Origin: Calothrix sp. NIES-4101
GTDB lineage: Bacteria > Cyanobacteriota > Cyanobacteriia > Cyanobacteriales > Nostocaceae
Assembly: GCA_004296455.1 (NCBI GenBank)
Contig: AP018280.1
Coordinates: 310,001 to 374,000, forward strand
Reading direction: 5' to 3'
Length of the DNA stretch: 64,000 nucleotides
Each line of letters starts with the position of its first letter. The first letter of the stretch is position 1. This document shows, one piece after another, positions 29,673 through 39,344 of this stretch. Below the pieces are notes generated by a model. That model was not told where the DNA came from. It saw only the letters and a list, made by a program, of their open reading frames with translations, and did not search any database. The position numbers and the translations under genes were made by a program.

Positions 29673-30624
29673 GATCCCCTGGTTTTGATATTGTTATCTA
29701 AAATCTGCTTGGTAGATGAATAATTTAATTGTATCTGTTGTATCCAAATTGCATAGTATTCTTTAAGTAATCTTGATTTTTGTCTTTATTTCTAATCTCC
29801 AAATTCATAAACTGATTGTAAAGATAACGTGTAAGAAAATAAACATTCGATAATGTTACTTGACAATTAAAATCTGACTAGAATAATACCAATAAGCTTA
29901 AATTGGAATCATTATTGAATTTTTGCCCGATTGGGAATTTATGATTAGGTATTTTTAGTTTTAAACGCTAGGAAACGACAACATTCATATATCCTACAAA
30001 TTATGATTAGTTGCTATTTTTTAAGCGAAGATATATCCATGTAAAAATTTTATATTTCCCCCAAGAAATATTTGCTTTTGATAAAGATGATTTTGCTGAC
30101 TGAAATCAACTGGCATGATGCGATCGCATCCCAAATCAAGTATTGATCCCACTTTTATCTTGACATTTTCTCTTTCCTGAGAATGAAAAGTTACCTATAC
30201 AACCTAATACTTAAGTACCCCTGGATATGTATATTCTTCCTGAACTATTGCAAAAATAACACTCCTCTTCGTAATATTTTTTCAATTAGTCACGTTTGTT
30301 ACATTTAATTGCCGGAACTATGTATTACCAAAAAAACCAGGTATATCAAGCTCTTTAGAAGTATTTAGTAATTTGTGACAAGTATATTAACACTTATTTA
30401 ATGTTTTTATTTCTAACTGTAACGGTACAAAAGTATTGTTTTATTAATGAGTGGATTACTGATTTATAAAATTTATTTGCAAAAAAATATCACAATACAA
30501 AGTTATTACTACAATAGTAGGGAAGGGATAAAAGCATCTCAAATACAGAACCGATGTATTTCAGACGACGAAGTAAAAAAAAGCAGCTCGTCAACGTTAA
30601 AACTACTTCTATCAAAAGCAATAA
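29673..30624. other. Long AT-rich intergenic region before the replication gene
   Basis: No convincing gene in 950 bp. A 62-codon ORF (30447-30635) overlaps the next gene's start but has no family likeness. No clear iteron array was seen. The sequence GTACAAAAGTATTGTT at ~30426 recurs with one change upstream of the GIY-YIG gene (~35291). Confidence 0.45.
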
Positions 30625-33600
30625 ATGCATGGTAAGTTGTTAACCTCACAGTCTCACACCGCTCCACAGCACATGCATCTCCATGATCTACACCCCCAAC
30701 ACCTTGAAGAACTTACCGAGGGTAGCGGTATAGATACCTATCTTGCAAGTTTAAATTTCACTTCACTCCAAGACAGCAATGCATATGATTATTTGTTGAT
30801 TTCCACACAAGTACCCCGCACAAATACTGGAATGGTGAGAAATAGCTGGTTACAGCGCTATTCCCACATTACATCCGGTGGTTGGTGGTGTTCTGGACTC
30901 GATCCGCAAAATCATTGGCAAGCGATGGAGTGGGGTTGTTTTAAACCGAACCTACCCCGACTGAACCAAAAAGGTAAATCCATTAAATACGAACATCCTC
31001 CAGGTACAGCAACGCGGATATTTTGTTTGCGTGTGACGTTGCAAATATGGCAAAAAGTTGCCCAACGTTACAATATCAGTATTTCTAAATTCAGGATTTC
31101 TGAAAATGAAGCACAAAATGGCGATATTTGCTCAAATGACATTACCTTAAACCAAGAAAGTTCAGGTTTTTGGCAATGGGTAATGGAAAATGATATCCCC
31201 ATAATTATTTGTGAAGGAGTCAAAAAAGCTGCGGCGTTGTTATCCTTGGGATATGTGGCGATCGCAATACCGGGAATTACTAGTGGATATCGGGTGAAAA
31301 AAGATAACTTTGGCAAAGTTCTCAAGCGCCAACTCATCCCCGATTTAGCTACATTTACTATTAGCAAACGCACTTTCTATATTTGTTTTGATTTTGAAAC
31401 TGAACCGCGCAAAATTGCTGCTGTCGATAATGCGATTTCTCAGTTAGGTGTATTATTCCAATCCCAAAATTGTCTGGTTAAGGTCATTAAGTTACCAGGA
31501 GATGAGAAGGGAATTGATGAATTTATTGTCAATCGAGATGTCAATGAATTTGATTATATTTATAGTCAGAGTTTAGATTTAGAAATTTATCTGGCTCAAA
31601 TCAAACCCCATACCCAATTAACACTACCTGCGGCACTGACTGTCAACCGTCGTTATTTAGGGGAAATTCCATTTCCAACTTCGGGATTAGTTGGGGTAAA
31701 ATCTGCTAAAGGTACAGGAAAAACAACTGCGCTACAAAAAATTGTTAGACAGGCAAAAGAGAATCATCAACCTGTTTTATTGATTACTCATCGCATTCAA
31801 CTAGGCAAGTTTTTATGTGAAAAAATAGGTATTCAATGGAGAATAAATAAAGAAGAACAGGGGATGGGTAGAGACAATCAAGACAAAAATATGAATGCAG
31901 AGGAAATATTTGCTTCTCCAGTCTCCCTATTTTCCTCTCCTTCCCTGGGACTTTGCGTCGATTCGATTTGGAAACTCAATCCAGAAGATTGGTATGGGGG
32001 AATAATTATCTTAGATGAAGTAGAGCAGTCTTTATGGCATTTATTGCACAGCACTACCTGTAAAGATAAGCGAGTGAAACTGCTGAAAAGTTTCCAGCAG
32101 TTGATTGATACAGTACTCACCACAGGTGGTTTAATCATTGCTCAAGATGCAGATTTATCTGATGTTTCACTTGAATATTTACAACAATTATCAGGACTCA
32201 GAATTAGTCCTTGGGTTCTAGTTAATCAATGGCAACCCGAAAAAGGATGGGATACGACTTTCTACGATTCTCCCAATCCCACACCGCTCATTCAACAGCT
32301 TGAATTAGATATACTCGCTGGACGCAAATGTTATGTGACTACTGATAGTCGAGCGGGACGCTATAGTTGTGAAACTATTGAACGCTATTTAAAAGAACGT
32401 CTGGAAAAATTACATAAAATTTTCCCCAAATCTTTAGTAGTTAGCAGTAGAACAACAAATACTCCTGGACATAATGCAGTGGATTTTGTCGCCGAAATTA
32501 ATCAAAAAGTTACTGATTATGATGTAGTTTTTGTGACTCCGAGTTTAGGAACAGGGGTTAGTATTGATGTTCAACATTTTGATCGTGTCTATGGCATTTT
32601 TCAGGGTGTTATTCCTGACTCGGAAGCCAGACAAGCATTAGCTAGAGTTCGGGATAGCGTGCCTCGTGTTGTTTGGTGTGCTAAACGCGGAATTGGTTTA
32701 ATTGGTAGTGGTAGTACAAATTACAAGTTGTTATCAGATTGGTACCAAGAGAATCAAAGAGAAAATCTCGCATTATTAAGTCCATTACAAAAAATAGATG
32801 TTGATTTACCTTTAGTTTATGACCCGATTCATTTACGAACTTGGGCAAAAGTATCAGCTAGAGTAAATGCTTCCATTAGTATTTATCGTCAATCTATGAA
32901 AGAAGGTTTGATGGCAGATGGGCATCAAATTTGGCTGAGAAGTAATGACATTCAAAACAATATTATTCGCGATTTACGTCATGCTTTCTTAGCAACTGAG
33001 CCTAGCGATTTGGCAACCCGTCGTCGGTTAATGTTGGAGATTATTAAAGTTCAAAAAGATTGGATGCAAAGTAAGCAAAAAGCCAAGGAAATTAGTAACA
33101 GCATCCGCACAATTAAGAAACAAAATCAATATGTGATGGCAAATGCAGTGGCAAATGCGAAAGATATTGATTATGTTGAATACGAACATTTATCTACTAA
33201 ACATGCATTAACTGAAAGGGAAAGACAGCAAGTTAATAAGTATCTTCTCTGGCAGAAATATGGTATCAAAGTAACTCCAGAATTAAAACTGCGAGATGAT
33301 AAAAGTTATTACTCTCAATTGCTGATACATTATTATCTTACCCATGAAAGTGAGTATTTTCGATGTCGCGACAAACAGGAGTTGTATCAACAATTGATTT
33401 GTGGTGAAGGCAAAGTATTTTTACCTGACTTGAAAAGTTATACCCTGAAAGTTGAAGCATTACGTGCTTTAGGAATGCAAGAATTTTTGGATGCAGGACG
33501 AGAATTTGTTGAAGAAGAAGTTGATTTAAATCGACTTAAAAATATGACTTTGCAATGTAGCCAGCACATCAAGCGAGTCTTAGGAATTAATCTTGTTAAT

Positions 33601-33981
33601 GAAATCGAAACAATTTCGGGAATCAAAATCCTCAATAGATTATTAAGCTTACTGGGATTGAAGTTAAAGCGAGTCAATCACATTTATCCGAATAAGACTT
33701 ATAAAATTGACCAATCTTTGCTTGATGATGGTAGGCAGGAAATATTTGCTGTCTGGCATGAACGTGATAAGTTAATGTTAGAAAATGCCAAGTTGGAAGT
33801 TGCCAATTTAGTCAACATTGATTTCGCCAATACCAATATTGCCCTAAACAATACTCAAGACCATACTCACAATCATTCCATAGATAGTTGTCCCCAAAAA
33901 TCTAATCATGCCTTAGTGGACAGTATAATTTTTCAGGATATTTCTGTCACTATTCCACTAACAGAAACTGTTCCATTCTGA
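30625..33981 (+). CDS. Plasmid replication protein, CyRepA1-family (DUF3854 primase-helicase)
   Basis: A 1118-residue protein. Residues ~1-180 are N-terminal sequence with Trp-rich motifs (GGWWCSGLDP). Residues ~190-330 are a Toprim-like DUF3854 domain: Glu197 in CEGVKKAAAL, FDFE (~256) and KGIDEF. A P-loop AKGTGKTT lies at 361-368 with an ILDEVEQ Walker B at ~463-468, then helicase-like motifs (TPSLGTGVSIDV; EARQALARVRDSVPRVVW). This combination fits the cyanobacterial plasmid replication initiators. All flanking genes are chromosomal, so an integrated plasmid or conjugative element remnant is likely. It appears intact, with no frameshift. Confidence 0.85.
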   Translation: MHGKLLTSQSHTAPQHMHLHDLHPQHLEELTEGSGIDTYLASLNFTSLQDSNAYDYLLISTQVPRTNTGMVRNSWLQRYSHITSGGWWCSGLDPQNHWQAMEWGCFKPNLPRLNQKGKSIKYEHPPGTATRIFCLRVTLQIWQKVAQRYNISISKFRISENEAQNGDICSNDITLNQESSGFWQWVMENDIPIIICEGVKKAAALLSLGYVAIAIPGITSGYRVKKDNFGKVLKRQLIPDLATFTISKRTFYICFDFETEPRKIAAVDNAISQLGVLFQSQNCLVKVIKLPGDEKGIDEFIVNRDVNEFDYIYSQSLDLEIYLAQIKPHTQLTLPAALTVNRRYLGEIPFPTSGLVGVKSAKGTGKTTALQKIVRQAKENHQPVLLITHRIQLGKFLCEKIGIQWRINKEEQGMGRDNQDKNMNAEEIFASPVSLFSSPSLGLCVDSIWKLNPEDWYGGIIILDEVEQSLWHLLHSTTCKDKRVKLLKSFQQLIDTVLTTGGLIIAQDADLSDVSLEYLQQLSGLRISPWVLVNQWQPEKGWDTTFYDSPNPTPLIQQLELDILAGRKCYVTTDSRAGRYSCETIERYLKERLEKLHKIFPKSLVVSSRTTNTPGHNAVDFVAEINQKVTDYDVVFVTPSLGTGVSIDVQHFDRVYGIFQGVIPDSEARQALARVRDSVPRVVWCAKRGIGLIGSGSTNYKLLSDWYQENQRENLALLSPLQKIDVDLPLVYDPIHLRTWAKVSARVNASISIYRQSMKEGLMADGHQIWLRSNDIQNNIIRDLRHAFLATEPSDLATRRRLMLEIIKVQKDWMQSKQKAKEISNSIRTIKKQNQYVMANAVANAKDIDYVEYEHLSTKHALTERERQQVNKYLLWQKYGIKVTPELKLRDDKSYYSQLLIHYYLTHESEYFRCRDKQELYQQLICGEGKVFLPDLKSYTLKVEALRALGMQEFLDAGREFVEEEVDLNRLKNMTLQCSQHIKRVLGINLVNEIETISGIKILNRLLSLLGLKLKRVNHIYPNKTYKIDQSLLDDGRQEIFAVWHERDKLMLENAKLEVANLVNIDFANTNIALNNTQDHTHNHSIDSCPQKSNHALVDSIIFQDISVTIPLTETVPF

Positions 33982-34151
33982 ACTAATCATCTGGATAAGC
34001 GGACATCTCATGCCTCAAAAAAATGACATTCTATATAAAATTTTGCAGACGTGTTTCCCACTACTAACACTTTTCAATTAACACGCTAATATAAACATGA
34101 ATCTAAGTCCAAAATCTCAGATTATAAATTATCAATGGCGTGAGGTTAGAG

Positions 34152-35144
34152 ATGAGAGTAGCTGTATTCAGTACCAAAGTTTACGATAGAAAATTCCTCG
34201 AAGTCGCGAACACTAGTTATAAATATGAGTTGGCATTCTTCGACCCTTATCTAAATAAAGATACTGCAATTCTTGCCAAAGGATTTCCCGCAGTTTGTAT
34301 TTTTGTCAATGATCAAGCAGATGCAACAACCTTGGAAATTCTGGCTGCCCAGGGTACAGAATTACTCGCACTCCGTTGTGCAGGATTTAACAACGTTGAT
34401 TTAAAAGCTGCGGCTGAATTAGGTATTAAAGTCGTTCGGGTACCCGCATACTCCCCTTACGCAGTCGCAGAACATACAATTGCGATGATTCTCTGCCTGA
34501 ACCGGAAAATTCACCGTGCTTACAACCGCGTTAGAGAAGGAAACTTTTCCCTTGATGGACTGATGGGATTTGACTTGCGCGATCGCACAGTTGGTATTAT
34601 TGGTACTGGTAAAATAGGAGCAATTGTCAGTCAGATACTCCAAGGATTTGGCTGTCATCTACTTGTTCACGATGTCTACCGCAATCCTCAAGTCGAAGCA
34701 CTGGGGGCAAAATATGTCGAACTTCCAGAAATTTTCTCTAAGTCGGATATTATCTCATTGCATTGTCCCCTTATGTCGGATACTCATCATCTAATAAATA
34801 GCAATGCGATTGAGCAGATGAAAACTGGTGTCATGTTAATTAATACCAGTCGAGGTGCTTTAATTAACGCCAAAGATGTCACCAAAGGCTTAAAATCCGG
34901 TAAGATTGGCTCGTTGGGCTTGGATGTATACGAAAAAGAATCAGATTTATTCTTTGAAGACTTATCAGGAACCATCATCCAAGACGAGATATTCCTACGT
35001 TTAACAACCTTTCACAACGTCCTCATCACTGGGCATCAGGCATTTTTTACTGAAGAAGCTTTGCATAATATTGCGAGTACGACTATTACCAATATTACTG
35101 AAGTCCTCCAGGGCGTTGCTTGTGCGAACGAAATTACAGCCTAA
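34152..35144 (+). CDS. ldhA: D-lactate dehydrogenase (2-hydroxyacid dehydrogenase family)
   Basis: A 330-residue NAD-dependent enzyme interconverting pyruvate and D-lactate. The ATG at 34152 follows a GAGG; a GTG at 34140 is also in frame. The Rossmann motif VGIIGTGKIGAIV, substrate loop LRCAGFNNVDLKAAAELGI, catalytic Arg in INTSRGALI, the Glu in LDVYEKE and His in ITGHQAF are all present. It gives a fermentative route in the dark or in low O2. It lies between the plasmid-type gene and the GIY-YIG gene but looks like a normal chromosomal gene. Confidence 0.9.
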   Translation: MRVAVFSTKVYDRKFLEVANTSYKYELAFFDPYLNKDTAILAKGFPAVCIFVNDQADATTLEILAAQGTELLALRCAGFNNVDLKAAAELGIKVVRVPAYSPYAVAEHTIAMILCLNRKIHRAYNRVREGNFSLDGLMGFDLRDRTVGIIGTGKIGAIVSQILQGFGCHLLVHDVYRNPQVEALGAKYVELPEIFSKSDIISLHCPLMSDTHHLINSNAIEQMKTGVMLINTSRGALINAKDVTKGLKSGKIGSLGLDVYEKESDLFFEDLSGTIIQDEIFLRLTTFHNVLITGHQAFFTEEALHNIASTTITNITEVLQGVACANEITA

Positions 35145-35361
35145 TCCAAAATCTCAATCAAAATCAGCATGAATTAGTGTTAAGAATGCACAATGATTGA
35201 GCTATATTACTTTACTGTATTATTTAATACAGTAACTATGTTTAGTATCCCTCTATTTAAACTTTTTCTTTTTCTCATCAGTATTCAATAGTACAAAACT
35301 ATTGTTCACATATGTAACATTTAAGTGTTAGCATTCCCAAGTTACATTTTGGGGATTATGA

Positions 35362-35934
35362 TTGGAAACAAATCAATTAGACTTGTTCTCACTTGACGAA
35401 TTGCGGTTGACACATACAAATCGAACTCCTGTGTTATTGATGGATGAGAAAACACTGACAAAGTGGAAACAGAAAATTATTATCCATCAACAACAGGTAA
35501 GAACAAGCAAATCAAATCAACAAATTAGCTTATTTAGCTTACCAAAGACGCATGTAGAACCAGACATTATCGATCCCTTTACTCTACAACTATCTGCTCT
35601 ATCTTTTTATCGATTACCTATAGATAGTCCAGGACAAGCTTGTTTATATTTTGTGATTGATGTGGCAACAAACTTGTTGTTATATATTGGTGAAACCTGT
35701 AAATCTAATCAACGTTGGAAAGGGGTACATGATTGTAAACGATATATTGAAAATTACCTCGATTTGCATTATCGATATGAGATAAAAACAGCAGTAAATA
35801 TTGGTTTTTGGTGGGATGCACCAGTTCCAACAAAACCGCGACAAGAGTTAGAATTGTTATTAATTCAAAAATGGAAATCCCCGTTTAATAAGGAGAATTG
35901 GAAATATTGGGGACAACCATTTGGGAAAGAATAA
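35362..35934 (+). CDS. GIY-YIG nuclease-like protein with sliding-clamp-like motifs
   Basis: A 190-residue protein; the start is taken as TTG at 35362, since the ATG four bases earlier is out of frame. Residues ~91-175 fit the GIY-YIG core: CLYFVID and LLYIGET (the two strands of the motif), Arg119 in QRWKG, and Glu162-Leu-Glu followed by SPFNKENW. The N-terminus holds QLDLF (5-9) and QISLF (56-60); both match the consensus by which bacterial proteins bind the DNA polymerase beta clamp. This suggests a repair or replication-linked nuclease. It could also belong to the neighbouring element. Nuclease activity is not proven. Confidence 0.75.
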   Translation: METNQLDLFSLDELRLTHTNRTPVLLMDEKTLTKWKQKIIIHQQQVRTSKSNQQISLFSLPKTHVEPDIIDPFTLQLSALSFYRLPIDSPGQACLYFVIDVATNLLLYIGETCKSNQRWKGVHDCKRYIENYLDLHYRYEIKTAVNIGFWWDAPVPTKPRQELELLLIQKWKSPFNKENWKYWGQPFGKE

Positions 35935-35983
35935 TAGAGTAGTTCTCAATCATTTATTGACTTTTGTGCTGACACGGAAACAA

Positions 35984-36017
35984 ATATCCTCAACTTATTT
36001 GCAAAGGTTGGGGATAT
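35984..36017 (+). terminator. Hairpin after the GIY-YIG gene
   Basis: ATATCCTCAACTT (35984-35996) pairs over 13 positions, with two G-U pairs, to AGGTTGGGGATAT (36005-36017). Its arms are nearly identical to those of the hairpin at 3261-3296, 32 kb away. Confidence 0.55.
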
Positions 36018-36073
36018 GAGTCATACTTTTCCAAGTTAAACTATTATATAGAATCTAAAATCTAGAATATGTC

Positions 36074-37078
36074 ATGAATATTCTAATTACGGGTGGTACT
36101 GGTTTTCTAGGTAGGAGACTAGCAGAAAAACTAAAATCTTTTTCGCAGAATATTACAGTTATAGGTCGGAATCAAGAGATAGGAAAACAACTCGAAACTG
36201 AAGGGATTAGATTTTTAAATTTAGATTTAATTGATAGGGACGCAACAATTAGAAGTTGCGAAAAACAAGACTATATATTTCATTGTGCAGCTTTATCTAC
36301 ACCTTGGGGAAAATATCAAGACTTTTATAAAGCGAATGTAGTCGCGACTAAAAATATCATTCAAGCTTGTCGACAGCAAAAAGTAAAAAGATTAATTTAC
36401 GTCTCTACACCTAGCGTTTATTTTGACTTTAGCAACCGTTTAAATATTTCTGAGCAAGACACATTAGCCAAAATTCCGGCGAACGCTTATGTGCAAACAA
36501 AACTACTTGCCGAAGCTGAAATTCAACAAGCTTATCAACAAGGATTACCAGTAATTTCCATTCGTCCTCGTGGGATTTTTGGTTGTGGAGATACGGCAAT
36601 ATTACCAAGATTAATTAGAGCCAATCACAAAACAGGAATACCCTTAATTAATGGTGGTAAATCCTTAATTGATATGACTTATGTTGATAATGTTGTCGAT
36701 GCTTTAATTCTCTGTCAGCAAGCACAAAATAAATTATTAGGCCGCACTTTTAATATTACCAATGGAGAGCCAATGTATTTGATTGATTTGTTAACCCTAC
36801 TGTCTCAAAAATTAGAAACTAATTTTAAATTTAAACAAATTTCTTACCCAGTCGCTCTAGGAATTGCATCTTTAATGGAGACGCTATCAAAACACATTTT
36901 ATTTGGCAGAGAACCAATCTTGACACGCTATACAGTGGGAGTATTAGCTTGTAGCCAAACCTTAGATATTACAGCCGCAAAAATAGAATTAGGCTACCAA
37001 CCTCAAGTTACTATCGAAGAAGGATTAAGTATTTTTAGTCAATGGTGGAAATCACAAAATGAAACCAGTAAACGTTAA
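36074..37078 (+). CDS. NAD(P)-dependent SDR reductase/epimerase (3-beta-HSD/OleD-like)
   Basis: A 334-residue extended SDR. The cofactor loop is GGTGFLG (7-13), and the catalytic pair is Tyr139-x3-Lys143 with the Ser/Thr in VSTPSVY. The C-terminal part (YPVALGIASLMETL) has the hydrophobic segment typical of the 3-beta-HSD/OleD branch that reduces beta-keto acids or sterols. It opens a four-gene run: its stop overlaps the next start by 20 bp. The substrate is unknown, but a lipid-like or ketoacid substrate fits the neighbours. Confidence 0.85.
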   Translation: MNILITGGTGFLGRRLAEKLKSFSQNITVIGRNQEIGKQLETEGIRFLNLDLIDRDATIRSCEKQDYIFHCAALSTPWGKYQDFYKANVVATKNIIQACRQQKVKRLIYVSTPSVYFDFSNRLNISEQDTLAKIPANAYVQTKLLAEAEIQQAYQQGLPVISIRPRGIFGCGDTAILPRLIRANHKTGIPLINGGKSLIDMTYVDNVVDALILCQQAQNKLLGRTFNITNGEPMYLIDLLTLLSQKLETNFKFKQISYPVALGIASLMETLSKHILFGREPILTRYTVGVLACSQTLDITAAKIELGYQPQVTIEEGLSIFSQWWKSQNETSKR

Positions 37079-37910
37079 ATTTTTTCAAGCTGGTTATTGT
37101 ACTCATCCAGAAGCGATCGCAATTCGTGATGGTAAATGGAAAATTAGTCAGTTCCCGGCGGTATTTGCTTTAATATTACACCCAGAGCATGGTGCAATTT
37201 TATATGACACTGGTTATTCAGAATTGTTTTATCAAGAAAGTAAAGATTTCCCCTATCGTTTATATGCTTTGACAACACCAGTATATTTTCAGGCAGAAGA
37301 AAGTGCTGCCAAACAATTACAAAAATTTGGGATTTCAGTAGCAGATGTGAATTACATCATTATCTCGCATTTTCACGCTGACCATGTCGGAGGTTTGCGT
37401 GATTTTCCGAATGCTCAATTTATTTGTTTCCAATCAGGATACACAGCAATCAAAAATCTTCGGGGAATCGCAGCGACAAAAGCTGGTTTTCTTCCTGGTT
37501 TACTACCAAATAACTTTGATAAACGTGTGATATTTGTCGAAGAAGACTCAACAGTAGCATTACCACCAGAATATGATACGTTTGATACAGGGTTTGATTT
37601 GTTTGGCGATCGTAGTTTAATCGCGGTTGAACTACCCGGTCATGTAACAGGTCAGCTAGGTTTATTTTTTACAGATACTGATAAACAGTCCTATTTTCTG
37701 ATTGCGGATGCTTGCTGGCTGAGTCGCGCATACCAAGAATTTATCCAACCCCATCCTCTAGCTAATCTAATTTTTGCTAGCAAACGTGATTACATTGATA
37801 CTTTGCATAGAGTTCATGAGTTGCATAAATTAAATCCAAGTCTCAACATTATACCCACTCATTGTTCTGATGCTTGGAGAAAATTGAGCAATTTACAATT
37901 AACATTTTGA
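37059..37910 (+). CDS. Metallo-beta-lactamase-fold hydrolase (AHL-lactonase-like)
   Basis: A 283-residue MBL-fold enzyme. The metal-binding motif His104-x-His106-x-Asp108-His109 is complete; later ligands are in LPGHVTGQ, ADACW and IPTHCSD. The dinuclear zinc site should therefore be intact. Overall layout resembles lactonases of the N-acyl-homoserine lactonase family, although thioesterase or other ester substrates are equally possible. The start lies inside the end of the SDR gene, and the next gene begins 18 bp after its stop, so the genes are cotranscribed. Confidence 0.85.
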   Translation: MKPVNVKFFQAGYCTHPEAIAIRDGKWKISQFPAVFALILHPEHGAILYDTGYSELFYQESKDFPYRLYALTTPVYFQAEESAAKQLQKFGISVADVNYIIISHFHADHVGGLRDFPNAQFICFQSGYTAIKNLRGIAATKAGFLPGLLPNNFDKRVIFVEEDSTVALPPEYDTFDTGFDLFGDRSLIAVELPGHVTGQLGLFFTDTDKQSYFLIADACWLSRAYQEFIQPHPLANLIFASKRDYIDTLHRVHELHKLNPSLNIIPTHCSDAWRKLSNLQLTF

Positions 37911-37928
37911 TATTTATCAACATCAACA

Positions 37929-39272
37929 ATGAACGGTTTACCAAGAATTATCTGGTATTACTTAGTTACTAAATACGGGCGCAAGTTTAATAGCCGTACA
38001 TCGCTCATTAATTGGCAAAATCAACAAGTAATGAGTTTTCTCAAGCAAGTATTACCAAAGTCAAGTTTTTACCGCAAATATTATCAAAGTCTCAACAAAT
38101 ATTTTGACCATAATTTAAATATTCATGAATGGCGAGATTTACCGATCATTGATAAATCAATAATGATGGAAAACTTCGATGATTTAAATACAGTCGGGAT
38201 TAAAAAATCAGCCGCACTAGAAGTTGCGCTATCGGCAGAGAAATCACGTAATTTTGCTGCAACTCTTAATGGTTATACTATCGGGATGTCATCAGGCACA
38301 AGTGGAAATAGAGGATTGTTTGCAGTAAGTCAAAGCGAACAACAGGCTTGGGCTGGTGCTATCTTAGCAAAAGGATTACCACAACCAATTACTACTCCAC
38401 AACGTATCGCTTTTTTCCTCAGGGCAAATAGTAATCTTTATGAAACAGTTAATAAACAACGTATTCAGTTTCAATACTTTGATTTATTTAAACCTGTAGA
38501 AAGTCATTTTGCCAAATTAAATGAATATGCACCAACTATATTAGTTGCCCCACCTTCAATGTTGCGCCTGTTAGCAGATGCTAAAAATAATAATATTTTA
38601 AATATTAATCCAATTAAAGTTATCTCAGTTGCGGAAGTATTAGATCCTTTGGATGAAGTTTATATCCGTAAATCATTCAATCAAATAGTTCATCAATTTT
38701 ATCAATGTACTGAAGGTTTTCTTGGTTACACTTGTGAGTACGGGACTTTGCATTTAAATGAAGATATTCTCGTAATTCAAAAAGAATATGTGGATAGAGA
38801 TGCAGGTAAATTTATGCCGATAATTACTGACTTTAACCGCAGAACTCAACCAATTATTCGCTATCGTTTAGATGATATCATTACAGAACGTAAAATGCCC
38901 TGTCGTTGTGGTTCAATTTTAATACCAATCGAAAGTATAGAAGGACGTAGAGATGATATTTTCTATTTACCCAGCAAAATAGAAGATAAATTAATACCTA
39001 TATTTCCTGATTTTATTCGACGGGCAATTATTATCGCATCTGAAAATATTCAAGAATATCAAGTTGTCCAAAAAAGCCTAGATGTAATAGTTATCTCACT
39101 AAAAGTAGCAACAGAAGTATATGAACCAGTCAAGATATTAGTGACTCAGTCTCTTCACAATTTATTTAATCAATCGCATTGTCGAGTACCAGAAATTATT
39201 TATCAAGAATATGAAGTTAGCACTATTCATCACAGTAAATTGCGAAGAGTACGGCGTGAATTTTCGGTTTAA
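37929..39272 (+). CDS. CoF (F390) synthetase-like adenylating enzyme
   Basis: A 447-residue member of the PaaK/F390-synthetase branch of adenylate-forming enzymes. The AMP-binding loop SSGTSGNRG lies at 121-129. APPSMLR, YQCTEGFLGYTC (the A5-like motif), RYRLDD and a Cys-rich CRCG segment (as in PaaK-like relatives) follow, with a small C-terminal domain. It should activate a carboxylic acid as acyl-AMP, possibly for transfer by the next gene's GNAT-like protein. The substrate is unknown. It forms the centre of the operon at 36074-40559. Confidence 0.8.
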   Translation: MNGLPRIIWYYLVTKYGRKFNSRTSLINWQNQQVMSFLKQVLPKSSFYRKYYQSLNKYFDHNLNIHEWRDLPIIDKSIMMENFDDLNTVGIKKSAALEVALSAEKSRNFAATLNGYTIGMSSGTSGNRGLFAVSQSEQQAWAGAILAKGLPQPITTPQRIAFFLRANSNLYETVNKQRIQFQYFDLFKPVESHFAKLNEYAPTILVAPPSMLRLLADAKNNNILNINPIKVISVAEVLDPLDEVYIRKSFNQIVHQFYQCTEGFLGYTCEYGTLHLNEDILVIQKEYVDRDAGKFMPIITDFNRRTQPIIRYRLDDIITERKMPCRCGSILIPIESIEGRRDDIFYLPSKIEDKLIPIFPDFIRRAIIIASENIQEYQVVQKSLDVIVISLKVATEVYEPVKILVTQSLHNLFNQSHCRVPEIIYQEYEVSTIHHSKLRRVRREFSV

Positions 39273-39344
39273 TTGATTTTATAATTATTGGTTATATTCA
39301 TACATTCAATGAAGACATAAAACGGCAGATAAGGGGTGTATTCC

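Noticed and set aside
30447-30635. 62-codon ORF overlapping the start of the replication gene
   Set aside because: Its composition is ordinary AT-rich; only the overlap is suggestive, and no homologue comes to mind.
35286-35310. LexA-type box before the GIY-YIG gene
   Set aside because: The AGTAC and GTTC halves are 9 bases apart, not the 4 expected.
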